From Butyricicoccus intestinisimiae (GTDB taxonomy: Bacteria > Bacillota > Clostridia > Oscillospirales > Butyricicoccaceae): 64,000 bases of DNA. Location: NCBI RefSeq assembly GCF_018918345.1, contig NZ_JAHLQI010000002.1, positions 434,001 through 498,000 of the forward strand, in the 5' to 3' direction. The translations under genes and the position numbers were made by a program. Each line of letters opens with the position of its first letter. The first letter of the stretch is position 1. The notes under the pieces are model-generated. The model was not told the origin of the DNA. It made no database searches and saw only the letters and a program-made list of their open reading frames with translations. Shown here one piece after another: positions 33,569 to 41,587 of this stretch.

Positions 33569-34459
33569 ATGAAAATTAGCGTCATTGGCGCTGGCGTAAT
33601 GGGCGCTCGTGTCACGGAAGTACTGATCAAGGGCGGTCATGACGTTGTCATGATTGATACCAACCGCGACCATGCAACCGGAAGCCTGAACCGCATCGTT
33701 GCCGATCTGGCAATCGGTATAGAAAAGGGCAAGCTGACCAAGGAAGAGAGCGACGCAGCTCTCGCCCGCATCACAATCTCCAATATGTGCTCGGATGCCG
33801 CCGGCTCCACACTGGTTCTGGAGTGCATCAACGAGCATCTGGATGATAAGGTTACCCTGCTCAAGCAGCTGGACACCATTCTGGATGAGGACTGCATCAT
33901 TGGCACCAACACCTCCGCGCTGCCGATCTCTGAGATCGCTCGCGCTGTTCCGCATCGTGCCGATCACATCCTCGGTGTGCATTTCTTTAATCCGGCTCAT
34001 ATCATGAAGCTGGTTGAGATTACCCGCACCATCAGCACCGATCAGTCTGTTATTGACACTGTTGTTGACATCATGAAGGGTGTTGACAAGCATCCGATCG
34101 TTGTAAACGAGGGTGCTGGTTTCGTTGTAAACCGTATTCTGATTCCGGAAATCAACGAGGCTATCGGCATCTATGCAGACAACATTGCAAGCCCGTCTGA
34201 CATTGACCGTGCTATGCAGCTGGGTGCCGGCATGAAGGTTGGCCCGCTTCATACCGCTGATCTGGTTGGTCTGGACGACATTCTGTCCGATCTGTCCAAC
34301 ATGTATGAAGAAACCGGCGATCCGAAATATCATCCGCATCCGCTGCTGCGTAAGATGGTTCGCGCTGGCCTGCTCGGTCAGAAGTCCGGCCGTGGATTCT
34401 TTACGTACAAGTATCCGTTTGGTCCGGAAGTTCCTGGCGGCGAGCTGAAGATTAAGTAA
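33569..34459 (+). CDS. hbd: 3-hydroxybutyryl-CoA dehydrogenase, copy 2
   Basis: A tandem paralogue of the preceding gene with the same length and the same key motifs (VIGAGVMGARVTEV, GVHFFNPAHIMKLVE, GAGFVVNRILIPEINEA). The residue at the end of the first beta strand's acidic pair (VMIDTNRD versus TMIDIKEQ in copy 1) differs, which is where NADH/NADPH choice is set in this fold, so cofactor preference might differ; this is inference. Codon bias is milder than in copy 1. A terminator follows. Confidence 0.93.
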   Translation: MKISVIGAGVMGARVTEVLIKGGHDVVMIDTNRDHATGSLNRIVADLAIGIEKGKLTKEESDAALARITISNMCSDAAGSTLVLECINEHLDDKVTLLKQLDTILDEDCIIGTNTSALPISEIARAVPHRADHILGVHFFNPAHIMKLVEITRTISTDQSVIDTVVDIMKGVDKHPIVVNEGAGFVVNRILIPEINEAIGIYADNIASPSDIDRAMQLGAGMKVGPLHTADLVGLDDILSDLSNMYEETGDPKYHPHPLLRKMVRAGLLGQKSGRGFFTYKYPFGPEVPGGELKIK

Positions 34460-34478
34460 AAACATTCCTTTGTTTTCC

Positions 34479-34514
34479 ATCCCCTGTAACACCTCGTTAC
34501 GGGGGATTTTTTTC
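34479..34514 (+). terminator. Terminator of the thl-crt-hbd block
   Basis: ATCCCC plus GTAAC pair with GTTAC plus GGGGAT, with seven Ts after. Confidence 0.85.
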
Positions 34515-34800
34515 GTTTTGCACGTTGCGATGCCGCACAGGATTTTCTTCAAAACTGTTTTATTTGAGACATTTTTCGTATATTTTTTTGAGATTTTTTC
34601 GCAATTTTGCGCAACTTTCTTTACAGATTTTTACATATTTTTCTATTAAATTTTACAACTTTTCCTTGATTTGGAAATTATTTTATATGTTTTTTACAAT
34701 TTATTCCTTGTTTTCATTGTCATCATTGTTCAATATCAGAAAATTCCCTATGCAAAACAGGATAGTTCGTTTTCATATTGAAACAGACGAAAATCTACGT
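34515..34800. other. AT-rich gap between converging genes
   Basis: About 285 bases dominated by T tracts (plus strand), far below the window's G+C. No ribosome site with a credible reading frame, no terminator for spmB and no clear promoter pair was found here. Confidence 0.6.
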
Positions 34801-34843
34801 CATAATAGAATACATACTTGGAGATTCCATCCATTTTCTCCAG

Positions 34844-35353
34844 TTAATACAATATACGAACAAACCACGCCGCGCAAACAAAAGCGGCAAAATCTGCAAG
34901 TAATGCCGCAGGAATGGCGTACCGCGTTTTCTTCAATCCCAAGTATCCGCAGTACACACTGATGGTATACAGACTCGTTTCTGACGCGCCGAGCATCACC
35001 GCGGCAGTTCTTCCCTGCACGCTGTCTACGCCGCAGGTGCGCATAATGTCCTGTCCGAGCGCCAGCCCGCCGCTTCCGCTGATTGGCTTGAGCAAAAGCA
35101 GCGCCGTGCATTCTTCCGGAATGCCTGTCAGCTGCAGCAGCGGCCGACAGGCCTGTCCCATCAGGTCGACAAATCCCGACACGCGCAGCATGCGCACTGC
35201 CGTCAGAATGACAATCATGGTCGGCAAAATATGCAGCGCCGTGTGCAATCCCTTTTCTACACCGCACAGCAGCGTCGGAAAGAGGTCTACACGCCGATAC
35301 AGGGCATATCCCGCCGTACACGCCAGAAGCAGCGGGAGAAACAGGTCTGTCAT
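34844..35353 (-). CDS. spmB: Spore maturation protein B
   Basis: SpmB with SpmA is needed for full dehydration of the spore core. The 169-residue membrane protein carries the nucleoside-recognition (Gate) domain: HTALHILPTMIVILTAVRMLR, LKPISGSGGLA and GASETSLYTISVYCGYLG are typical. The start ATG overlaps the spmA stop by 4 bases, which also rules out the longer frame reaching back to 35437. Confidence 0.9.
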   Translation of the reverse strand: MTDLFLPLLLACTAGYALYRRVDLFPTLLCGVEKGLHTALHILPTMIVILTAVRMLRVSGFVDLMGQACRPLLQLTGIPEECTALLLLKPISGSGGLALGQDIMRTCGVDSVQGRTAAVMLGASETSLYTISVYCGYLGLKKTRYAIPAALLADFAAFVCAAWFVRILY

Positions 35354-35940
35354 ATGGTTTCCCCATGCGCCTGCAGGCGGGCAAACAGCCGCGCTGCTGC
35401 CAAGCCAACAGCAACCGAGCAAATCGACGCGCCCCATACCGCCGGCATGATATCAAACGGCTGGGCTGCCCCCAGCGCCGCACGCACTGCGGCAACCGTT
35501 GTCGGTATGAGTTGGATAGATGTTGTGTTAAGCACAACAAACGTCAATACTTCATCCGGCGTTCCAGCCGCACCGTACAGCCCATACAACCGCTTTCCGG
35601 CACGCAGGCCAATCGGCGTCGCCGCATTGCTCAGCCCCATCAGATTCGCCGTGACATTGGCCGCAATGCCTTCCATGGTCTCTGTGTCCTGCGAGGCACG
35701 CGGAAACAGCGGGCACAAAATCGGGCGCAGCAGGACTGTCAGCCCCTTGCAGATGCCGGATTTCTGCATCAGTTCCAGAATTCCCGACCACAATCCCATG
35801 ACGCCGACCAGTGCCAGACAAAGCGTGACGGCCTGCTCCGTCCCTTGCGTCACGGCCGCGGACAGCTCTGCTGTTCTCCCCGTTATGCAGGCAGTTGCAC
35901 AGGCAAGGATTATCATGCCTGCCCATAAACCATTCATCAT
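35350..35940 (-). CDS. spmA: Spore maturation protein A
   Basis: A 196-residue Gate-domain membrane protein, partner of SpmB. Motifs ALVGVMGLWSGILELMQKSG, NVTANLMGLSNAATPIGLRA and FVVLNTTSIQLIPTT are the SpmA hallmarks. I start at ATG 35940 (AAAGG 10 bases away) rather than GTG 35949. The 4-base overlap with spmB implies equal production. Confirms a spore-former. Confidence 0.92.
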   Translation of the reverse strand: MMNGLWAGMIILACATACITGRTAELSAAVTQGTEQAVTLCLALVGVMGLWSGILELMQKSGICKGLTVLLRPILCPLFPRASQDTETMEGIAANVTANLMGLSNAATPIGLRAGKRLYGLYGAAGTPDEVLTFVVLNTTSIQLIPTTVAAVRAALGAAQPFDIMPAVWGASICSVAVGLAAARLFARLQAHGETI

Positions 35941-36035
35941 GCGTTTCACGCCTTTCTACCGCCGATGTTCGGCTTTCTTCTTATCGTATCATTTATACTT
36001 AAACTATGTGTTTTCTATGGAGGAATATTACTATT

Positions 36036-36281
36036 ATGAAATCAACAGGAATTGTCCGCAAAGTTGACGAGCTCGGCCGCATTGTTCTTCCCATCGAACT
36101 GCGAAGAACCTTAAACATTGCAGTCAAGGATTCTCTGGAAATTTATGTGGACGGCCCGCAAATCGTATTAAAAAAATATGAACCGGACTGCATCTTTTGC
36201 GGCAACACCAAGGACATTGTCCAATTCAAAGGCAAAAATATCTGCCGCAGCTGCATGCACGAATTGTTTGAACAGGACTAA
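36036..36281 (+). CDS. AbrB-family transition-state regulator with C-terminal zinc-finger-like tail
   Basis: An 81-residue DNA-binding protein. The swapped-hairpin AbrB domain is clear (GIVRKVDELGRIVLPIELRR). The tail has two CxxC pairs (CIFCG and CRSCM) that could bind zinc, a form common in Clostridia. Such proteins act as dimers on AT-rich promoters in the move to stationary phase. GGAGG lies 12 bases before the ATG; TATACT at 35994-35999 is a likely -10 element. Confidence 0.9.
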   Translation: MKSTGIVRKVDELGRIVLPIELRRTLNIAVKDSLEIYVDGPQIVLKKYEPDCIFCGNTKDIVQFKGKNICRSCMHELFEQD

Positions 36282-36310
36282 TCCATTTTATCTCATCTTC
36301 TCTTGATTAT

Positions 36311-36340
36311 AATACGGGAACTGCTGCCAGTTCCCGTATT
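36311..36340. terminator. Bidirectional terminator between abrB-like and spoIIID
   Basis: AATACGGGAACTG pairs perfectly with CAGTTCCCGTATT. Confidence 0.85.
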
Positions 36341-36342
36341 TG

Positions 36343-36591
36343 TTATTCTCCGCGATATTTCTTTCTCGTTGCCATGCCGCCGCGGATATGTCTCTCCTCT
36401 TTGTTTTTCATCAACACCTCATGCGCCTGCGTATACAGCGGCAGATTGAGATGATATAATCTCTCCGTAATATCTTTGTGCACGGTGGACTTGCTCACGC
36501 CGAATTTCGCAGCGGTTTGCCGCACAGTCGCTCCCGTTTCTACCAGATACTGTGCCAGCTGGATGGCTCGTTCTTCCGGCTGTCCTTTCAC
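36343..36591 (-). CDS. spoIIID: Sporulation transcription regulator SpoIIID
   Basis: SpoIIID tunes sigma-E and sigma-K genes in the mother cell. The 82-residue protein has the helix-turn-helix TVRQTAAKFGVSKSTVHKDITERL and the basic tail with IRGGMATRKKYRGE. I place the start at GTG 36591 because AGGAGG is exactly 7 bases away and the resulting N-terminus (MKGQPEERAI) aligns with B. subtilis SpoIIID; longer frames that reach 36840 have no ribosome site. Confidence 0.93.
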   Translation of the reverse strand: MKGQPEERAIQLAQYLVETGATVRQTAAKFGVSKSTVHKDITERLYHLNLPLYTQAHEVLMKNKEERHIRGGMATRKKYRGE

Positions 36592-36710
36592 AGAGTTCCC
36601 TCCTGACATTGCTTTGTGCTCTATGTCTATGCGGCAGACGGCGAAAAAAGACGTAATTTTTTTCGAAAAAATCAGCATGTGCAGTTTTTGTTGTTTTTCC
36701 ATATGATGCA

Positions 36711-36748
36711 AAAGCACGCAGGTTTCCGAAATGGAACCTGCGTGCTTT
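36711..36748 (-). terminator. Terminator after the TPR gene fragment
   Basis: AAAGCACGCAGGTT pairs perfectly with AACCTGCGTGCTTT around a 10-base loop. Confidence 0.7.
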
Positions 36749-36836
36749 GCTTCTCCGTTTTTGTGCCGTTTCTCTCGAATGCTTATAAATATACCGAGCG
36801 GATCGGCAAAAATTTCTTGAAGCGACACCAGCCCGT

Positions 36837-37199
36837 TCATGCGCCGACTCCTTCCTTCAGACGGCGCAGATCATCCGCAACGGCACACGTGCGGGCATCG
36901 TCCTCTCCGAGCGCCTGCGCAAAAATTTCCCGCGCTTTTTCCAAATAATCAATGGCTGGCTGTAAGTCCTCCAGCTCTCGATAGACCAGCGACATACTAT
37001 TGAGCACGCTCGCATAAGCGTAGCTCTGTTCTTCTCCGGCACGAGCATAGATCTGTTCCGCCATGTGAAACAGCCGGAGCGCATCATCAAAATGTCCCAT
37101 CAAACGGCAGGTTCCCGCCATATTGTTGAGCACTGTCGCATACTGCACGCTGTCCGTGCCAATCTCTTTCTCCACCAGCTGTCTTGCGTGATGAAACAA
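36837..37199 (-). pseudogene. Tetratricopeptide-repeat protein, 3' fragment
   Basis: 120 residues made of about two and a half kinesin-light-chain-type TPR units (TVLNNMAGTCRLMGHFDDAL, SVLNSMSLVYRELEDLQPAIDYLEKAR). The homology begins mid-repeat right at the left edge of the head-to-head junction at about 37199, where only a TTG without a ribosome site is available. So the gene has lost its 5' part. The 3' end, stop and terminator look normal. Partners unknown. Confidence 0.65.
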
Positions 37200-37768
37200 T
37201 GAAGGAAGCGATTTACAAATCCTACTTCAAAAAGAAGGGTCAGAAGGTCGTTGACATGAACAACGCATCCATCGACCACGGCATCAACGAGCTGATTGCT
37301 GTTGAGATTCCGGAGGCTTGGGCTGCCGCAGAGGATGCCCCGAAGCAGGACAATGTACCGGAATTTATCAAGGAAATCGTAGCTCCGATGAACCGCCAGC
37401 AGGGTGACGCGCTGACGGTTGGTCAGATGATGAAATATGGTCTGGAGGACGGCACTTGGCCGGCAGGTACTTCTCAGTACGAGAAGCGCGGCATGAGTCT
37501 GTCTCAGGAAGCAGAAAAGGACGCCGTACAGTCCGGCTACTGGCAGCTGTACCGCTACAATCCGGATCTGGCAGAGCAGGGCAAGAACCCGTTCCAGCTG
37601 GATTACTCCAAGGAACCGAACGGTGAGTTCCAGACCTTCATCAAGGGTCAGAACCGCTACGCTTCCCTGAAGCTGTCCTTCCCGGAAAAGGCGGACGGTC
37701 TGTACGAAAAGGCAGAGGCAGATGCAAAGCATCGCTTTGAAACTTACAAGGAATTGGCTGACGACTAA
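37199..37768 (+). pseudogene. nifJ: Pyruvate:ferredoxin oxidoreductase remnant, 5'-truncated with internal deletion
   Basis: PFOR is a ~1,170-residue Fe-S/TPP enzyme. Here 189 codons remain. The first part (SYFKKKGQKVVDMNNASIDHG to GTSQYEKRG) matches the region just before the ferredoxin domain; it then joins directly to the extreme C-terminus (SLSQEAEKDAVQSGYWQLYRYNP to the end). The ferredoxin cysteines and the TPP domain, roughly 400 residues, are missing, as is everything before. The frame is open across the joint, and codons keep the bias of a highly expressed gene, so the damage is recent or an assembly artefact. It cannot be an active PFOR. Confidence 0.8.
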
Positions 37769-37804
37769 CCGATTCGTTCAAAGAACTTTCTTCAATATCA
37801 CGTC

Positions 37805-37832
37805 TGGGTGGGCTGTTCTTACAGCCCACCCA
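37805..37832 (+). terminator. Stem-loop after the PFOR remnant
   Basis: TGGGTGGGCTG pairs with CAGCCCACCCA around TTCTTA; no T tract follows on the plus strand. Confidence 0.5.
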
Positions 37833-37845
37833 AATGTATCTCTGC

Positions 37846-37874
37846 TTGCAATTCATGGTTTGTTCCAGTACAAT
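37846..37874 (+). promoter_or_regulatory. Promoter of the LUD-domain gene
   Basis: TTGCAA (37846-37851), 17-base spacer, TACAAT (37869-37874). Confidence 0.7.
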
Positions 37875-37905
37875 ACAGGCAGATGATTCGAAAGGAGTTG
37901 CGTAT

Positions 37906-38532
37906 ATGGATCTCATGCGCTTACAAAAAAATTTTGCGCTGCACGGTTTTTCCTATCGGTATTTTGAAACGCGCAGCGAAGCCGCTGCCTATCTGGCACA
38001 GCAGACAGCCGGAAAATTCGTCTCTTTCGGCGGTTCTATGACGCTGGATGAAATGAATCTGTACGACATCTTAAAGCCGCACGCGGATGTGCACTGGCAC
38101 TGGAAGGGCGATGGCTACGTACAGGACGCAGAAATTTACATCACCTCTGCCAATGCGATCTCCGAGACCGGAGAAGTGGTCAACATTGACGGCGCAGGCA
38201 ACCGTGTCTCTGCAACTCTATACGGCCCGAAGCAGGTATTTTTCGTGTGCGGCATCAACAAAATCGCACCGGATCTGTCCTCTGCCATAGAGCGCGCCCA
38301 AAACATCGCCGCGCCGAAAAACGCATGGCGTTTATTCGGCAACACGGACGGTGACGCTGTCTGTGTCAATGCCGATGATCCGGTTCCAGCCTGTACCAAG
38401 GCTGGCGGAGACAAATGCTATCACTGCACAGCACCGAACAGCATTTGCCGCGCCATTGTCATTCATCAGGGCCCGATGCGTTCGCAGGAGCGCTGCGAAC
38501 TGATTCTCATCGGAGAAGATCTCGGCTACTAA
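37906..38532 (+). CDS. LUD-domain protein (LutC/YkgG-like)
   Basis: A 208-residue soluble protein of the LUD (DUF162) family, found in lactate-utilisation complexes and as stand-alone proteins in anaerobes. Visible motifs: FVSFGGSMTLDEMNLYDIL, ITSANAISETGEVVNIDGAGNR and FFVCGINKIAPDLSSAIERA. The C-terminal GGDKCYHCTAP...CRAIVIHQ could bind metal. No lutA or lutB partner is present, so the reaction is unknown. ATG 37906 is 8 bases from AAAGGAG; the longer frame to 37834 starts upstream of the promoter. Confidence 0.88.
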   Translation: MDLMRLQKNFALHGFSYRYFETRSEAAAYLAQQTAGKFVSFGGSMTLDEMNLYDILKPHADVHWHWKGDGYVQDAEIYITSANAISETGEVVNIDGAGNRVSATLYGPKQVFFVCGINKIAPDLSSAIERAQNIAAPKNAWRLFGNTDGDAVCVNADDPVPACTKAGGDKCYHCTAPNSICRAIVIHQGPMRSQERCELILIGEDLGY

Positions 38533-38534
38533 AA

Positions 38535-38568
38535 AAATCAGCCTCTCACTTTTGAGAGGCTGATTTCA
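38535..38568. terminator. Bidirectional terminator
   Basis: AAATCAGCCTCTC pairs with GAGAGGCTGATTT; lies between the LUD gene and the sigma-54 activator. Confidence 0.85.
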
Positions 38569-38575
38569 AATGTAT

Positions 38576-39808
38576 TTATTCCCGCAGCTTCTGCACATCA
38601 ATCCGATGCCGTTTGATGCGATACTGTAATTTTTGTCGGCTCATTTGCAGGATGCGCGCCGATTCCGAAATATTTCCGCCGGTCTCTTTGAGAACACGGC
38701 AAATGGTATTGTATTCCATGTCTTTCATGGTACTGGCAAGCGAATCTCTTTGCTTATCCGGCGCTGATATTCCCGTCTGTCCCGCTGCACCGCCGATGTG
38801 TTCCGGAATATATTCCGCTGTAATCATGGAGTATGCATCCGGCACCACATTCATCGCATGTTCCACTGCGTGCTGCAATTCCCGCACATTGCCCGGCCAG
38901 TCATATGCATAAAACGCATCCAGCACATTGCGGTCGGCATCGCGGATATTGCGCTCCAGTTTTTGATTGCACTGCATGACAAAGGTTTTAACGAGCAGCG
39001 GAATGTCCTCTTTTCTCTCGCGCAGCGGCGGAATGGTAATATTCACGACGCCGAGCCGATAGAACAAATCGCGGCGCAGCTTATTTTCTTCCATTGCCTG
39101 ATATGGCGGAATATTGGTGTTGGACAGCACACGGACATCGACGGAAATTTCCGTCGCTCCGCCGACACGGCGCACGGTTCCTTCCTGCAAGACGCGCAGC
39201 AGCTTTGCCTGCAGCCCCAGATTCATGGAATTGATTTCGTCAAGCAGCAGCGTGCCGCCGTCCGCTTGTTCAAACAGTCCCGGACGGCGTTCCGCTCCGG
39301 TATACGCACCTTTTTCCGTGCCGAACAGCAAGCTCTCCAACAGATTTTCCGGAATTGCCGCGCAGTTGATCGCCAAAAACGGGCCGTCTTTTCTTCGGCT
39401 GGCATTGTGAATGCTTTGCGCGAGCAGTTCTTTTCCCGTTCCGGTTTCTCCATATATCATAACAGAGGAATCGGATTTTGCCACTTGTCTGCAGCGCGAC
39501 ACAACATGCCGCATCGGTTCACTGATATGCACGATGTCATCAAACGTATACTTGGCTGTCAGCTTGCTCGCCGTGTGGCTCTTTCCTGATGCCGTGTGAT
39601 TGCGCAGTTTTTCCTGCAACTCTAAAATTTGCTTGTGCAGGCTGTCCATCCGGCTCCAATCCTCCATGACGCTGAATCCACCGAGAATCTGTCCATTTTG
39701 AACAATTGGATAATTATTGGACACAATGTCCACATCTTTTCCGTACCGTGTGGTATAATACTGTCTGTGATTGAGTTTGGGCTTGCGCGTGCGAATTGAT
39801 TTGCACAT
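38576..39808 (-). pseudogene. Sigma-54-dependent activator, 5'-truncated
   Basis: 410 codons remain. The AAA+ domain is complete: Walker A GETGTGKE, the sigma-54 contact GAYTGA (for GAFTGA), Walker B GGTLLLDEI and the WPGNVREL box; a Fis-type helix-turn-helix closes it (GNISESARILQMSRQKLQYRI). Before it lies only the second half of a PAS domain (from NHRQYYTTRYGKDVDI), so the sensory N-terminus is cut at about 39806, exactly where the rpoN fragment starts on the other strand. The residual protein might still be made from the ATG at 39808, but no ribosome site is visible. Confidence 0.75.
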
Positions 39809-40167
39809 TAAATCCCCGTCCCATGAACGGGCTGGGCGTGCGCTCCGAGACGCCGTATATTTTACCGGATTTTTATATCACGGAGGAAAACGGGCAATTG
39901 CATATCATCATGAACGATTATTATCTCCCAAAGATTATCATTGACCCGACTTATCAGCAAATTATCCAGTCCGGCACGCTGGATAAGTCCGACCAAGAAT
40001 ATATCCAAAAAAATTATAAAGAAGCGGAAGAAATCGTAAATTTCATTTCTTACAGAAAAAGCACCATGCAAAAAGTCATGCAGTACATTCTGCATGCACA
40101 AAAGGCATTTTTCCTCTCCGGTCCGGGGCATCGAACCGCCATGAATAACGCACACAAGCGCGCATAA
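39808..40167 (+). pseudogene. rpoN: RNA polymerase sigma-54 factor fragment
   Basis: About 119 codons matching the core-binding middle of sigma-54: LNPRP, YILPDFYI, MNDYYLPKIIIDPTYQQII, SYRKSTMQKVMQYILHAQKAFF. Sigma-54 is ~450 residues; the N-terminal activator region and the whole DNA-binding part, including the RpoN box, are absent. Homology stops at LSGPGH; the last residues (AHKRA) may be the natural C-terminus joined by a deletion, as in the PFOR remnant. A terminator follows. No function is expected. Confidence 0.72.
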
Positions 40168-40173
40168 CATGCA

Positions 40174-40206
40174 AAAGCGCAGACAGGATTTGTCTGCGCT
40201 TTCTTT
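40174..40206. terminator. Terminator after the rpoN fragment
   Basis: AAAGCGCAGACA pairs perfectly with TGTCTGCGCTTT around GGATT. Confidence 0.8.
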
Positions 40207-40222
40207 GTATTATTTCTTGTCG

Positions 40223-41419
40223 TCATGTGCCAAAATATGAGAAATGCATATAATCCTTTGAATTTCTAAACGTGCCGCCCCACCGGAATCCGTATTTCTC
40301 AAAGGTCTTTACCACAATGCCGTCTGCCGGAATGGAATACGGATCTTCGTTCGGCTTCCAGTATTTGCCGACGATTGCCGTGCCGTCATTTTTGCACTGG
40401 TAGTTTTCGTTCGGATTGATGTCCAGTGCAGTACCTAAGCAATGCTCGGACGAGGAAGTATCTCCGCGCCAGTTGTATCCGCCGACAGAATAAATCGGGA
40501 ATTGCTCGCCGCTGTCATAAATTTCTTGAAAGATCTGCTGTATGCTTCCTGCCAGCTCTTTATGTATTTGTACGTCTAGCGTACTGCTGTACTTGCTGCC
40601 GTTGGAATCTAATTTCCAGACCGGTACACGCACCCACGTCTGGTTCGCTTCTGCGGTCTGGCTGTTCGGATAACGACAGCTATCCACGGTACGACCGAAG
40701 ATGCGGATTTCCCGTTCTTCCTCAGATTCCTCTGCGCTGGTCAAATATGCAATCGTCGGTACCGTCAAATAGCGCTGAAACATCGTTGCTGCTTCCGACC
40801 GCAGGGCACTGCCGAGCGGGTTTATGTGATTGTTATCGGTTCCGCTCATGATCTTTTGATGTACCGCCCACAAAATCGCATTTTTTGCCCAGCCGTCCAC
40901 TTGATTTGCGTCGGAGAAGTACAGCTCGCCGCCGATATACGGCTGTCCGGCATCGCGATACAAAAACATCGCCAGCTCTTCCCGCGTCACCTGTCGTTCC
41001 GGCTCAAATCTTCCGTTTCCAACGCCGCTCGCCTTTCCGTTTGCATATGCCCACTGCACCGCTTCAAAGTACCACTGATCTGCCTGCACATCGGAGAATA
41101 CCGGCGTTTCACTGCCCATTTCTCCTATATTGTCCGTCTCTTTTGCCTGATTGTATAGAATCTGCGCCACCATGCCGCGCGTCATGGTAGCATATGGCGA
41201 AAACGTTGTCTCCGATGTTCCCTGCATGATGCCATTTTCATACACGTACTGCACATACGGGCAGAACCAGTCCTGTGCACACACATCGTCAAAGACTTCT
41301 TCCGCTTTTCCCGTTATCCGCTCCGCGCCCTGTGCAAATTCCGGTACGCCGCCCGCGAGCAGACTCAGAGACAATGCAACCGCTGCACCTCTTCTTATAA
41401 AGTTATTTATAGCAAACAC
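40223..41419 (-). CDS. SLH-domain exoprotein with VanY/M15-type D-Ala-D-Ala carboxypeptidase
   Basis: A 398-residue secreted protein: signal peptide (about 1-32), three S-layer-homology repeats (about 40-215; for example WFCPYVQYVYENGIMQGTS and WYFEAVQWAYANGKASG), a linker, then an M15/VanY peptidase domain with zinc ligands in SEHCLGTALDI and in DYMHFSYF near the C-terminus. It should attach to the wall by the SLH part and trim peptidoglycan stems. The start appears to be GTG at 41419 with a weak site. Confidence 0.88.
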   Translation of the reverse strand: MFAINNFIRRGAAVALSLSLLAGGVPEFAQGAERITGKAEEVFDDVCAQDWFCPYVQYVYENGIMQGTSETTFSPYATMTRGMVAQILYNQAKETDNIGEMGSETPVFSDVQADQWYFEAVQWAYANGKASGVGNGRFEPERQVTREELAMFLYRDAGQPYIGGELYFSDANQVDGWAKNAILWAVHQKIMSGTDNNHINPLGSALRSEAATMFQRYLTVPTIAYLTSAEESEEEREIRIFGRTVDSCRYPNSQTAEANQTWVRVPVWKLDSNGSKYSSTLDVQIHKELAGSIQQIFQEIYDSGEQFPIYSVGGYNWRGDTSSSEHCLGTALDINPNENYQCKNDGTAIVGKYWKPNEDPYSIPADGIVVKTFEKYGFRWGGTFRNSKDYMHFSYFGT

Positions 41420-41587
41420 CCACTTTCTATTTTGCCCTTATGTAAAACGATACCTTTATTATACGGGATTCTATATCATCTCACAAGTTAATCCTTCGCT
41501 ATTTTTCCAATAGAAGCTGTTTTTTTTACAGAAACATGGTATAGTATAGACAGATGTATTGATTCATCATCAGAGGAGTATCATTGT

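Noticed and set aside
28631-34552. Minus-strand open frames of 336-711 codons opposite the CoA-transferase, thlA, crt and hbd genes
   Set aside because: Same cause; the 711-codon frame even spans two genes and their spacer. Products have no recognisable domain.
36609-36840. N-terminal extension of SpoIIID to 36840
   Set aside because: It would run through the terminator hairpin at 36711-36748; the GTG at 36591 has the proper ribosome site and matches homologues.
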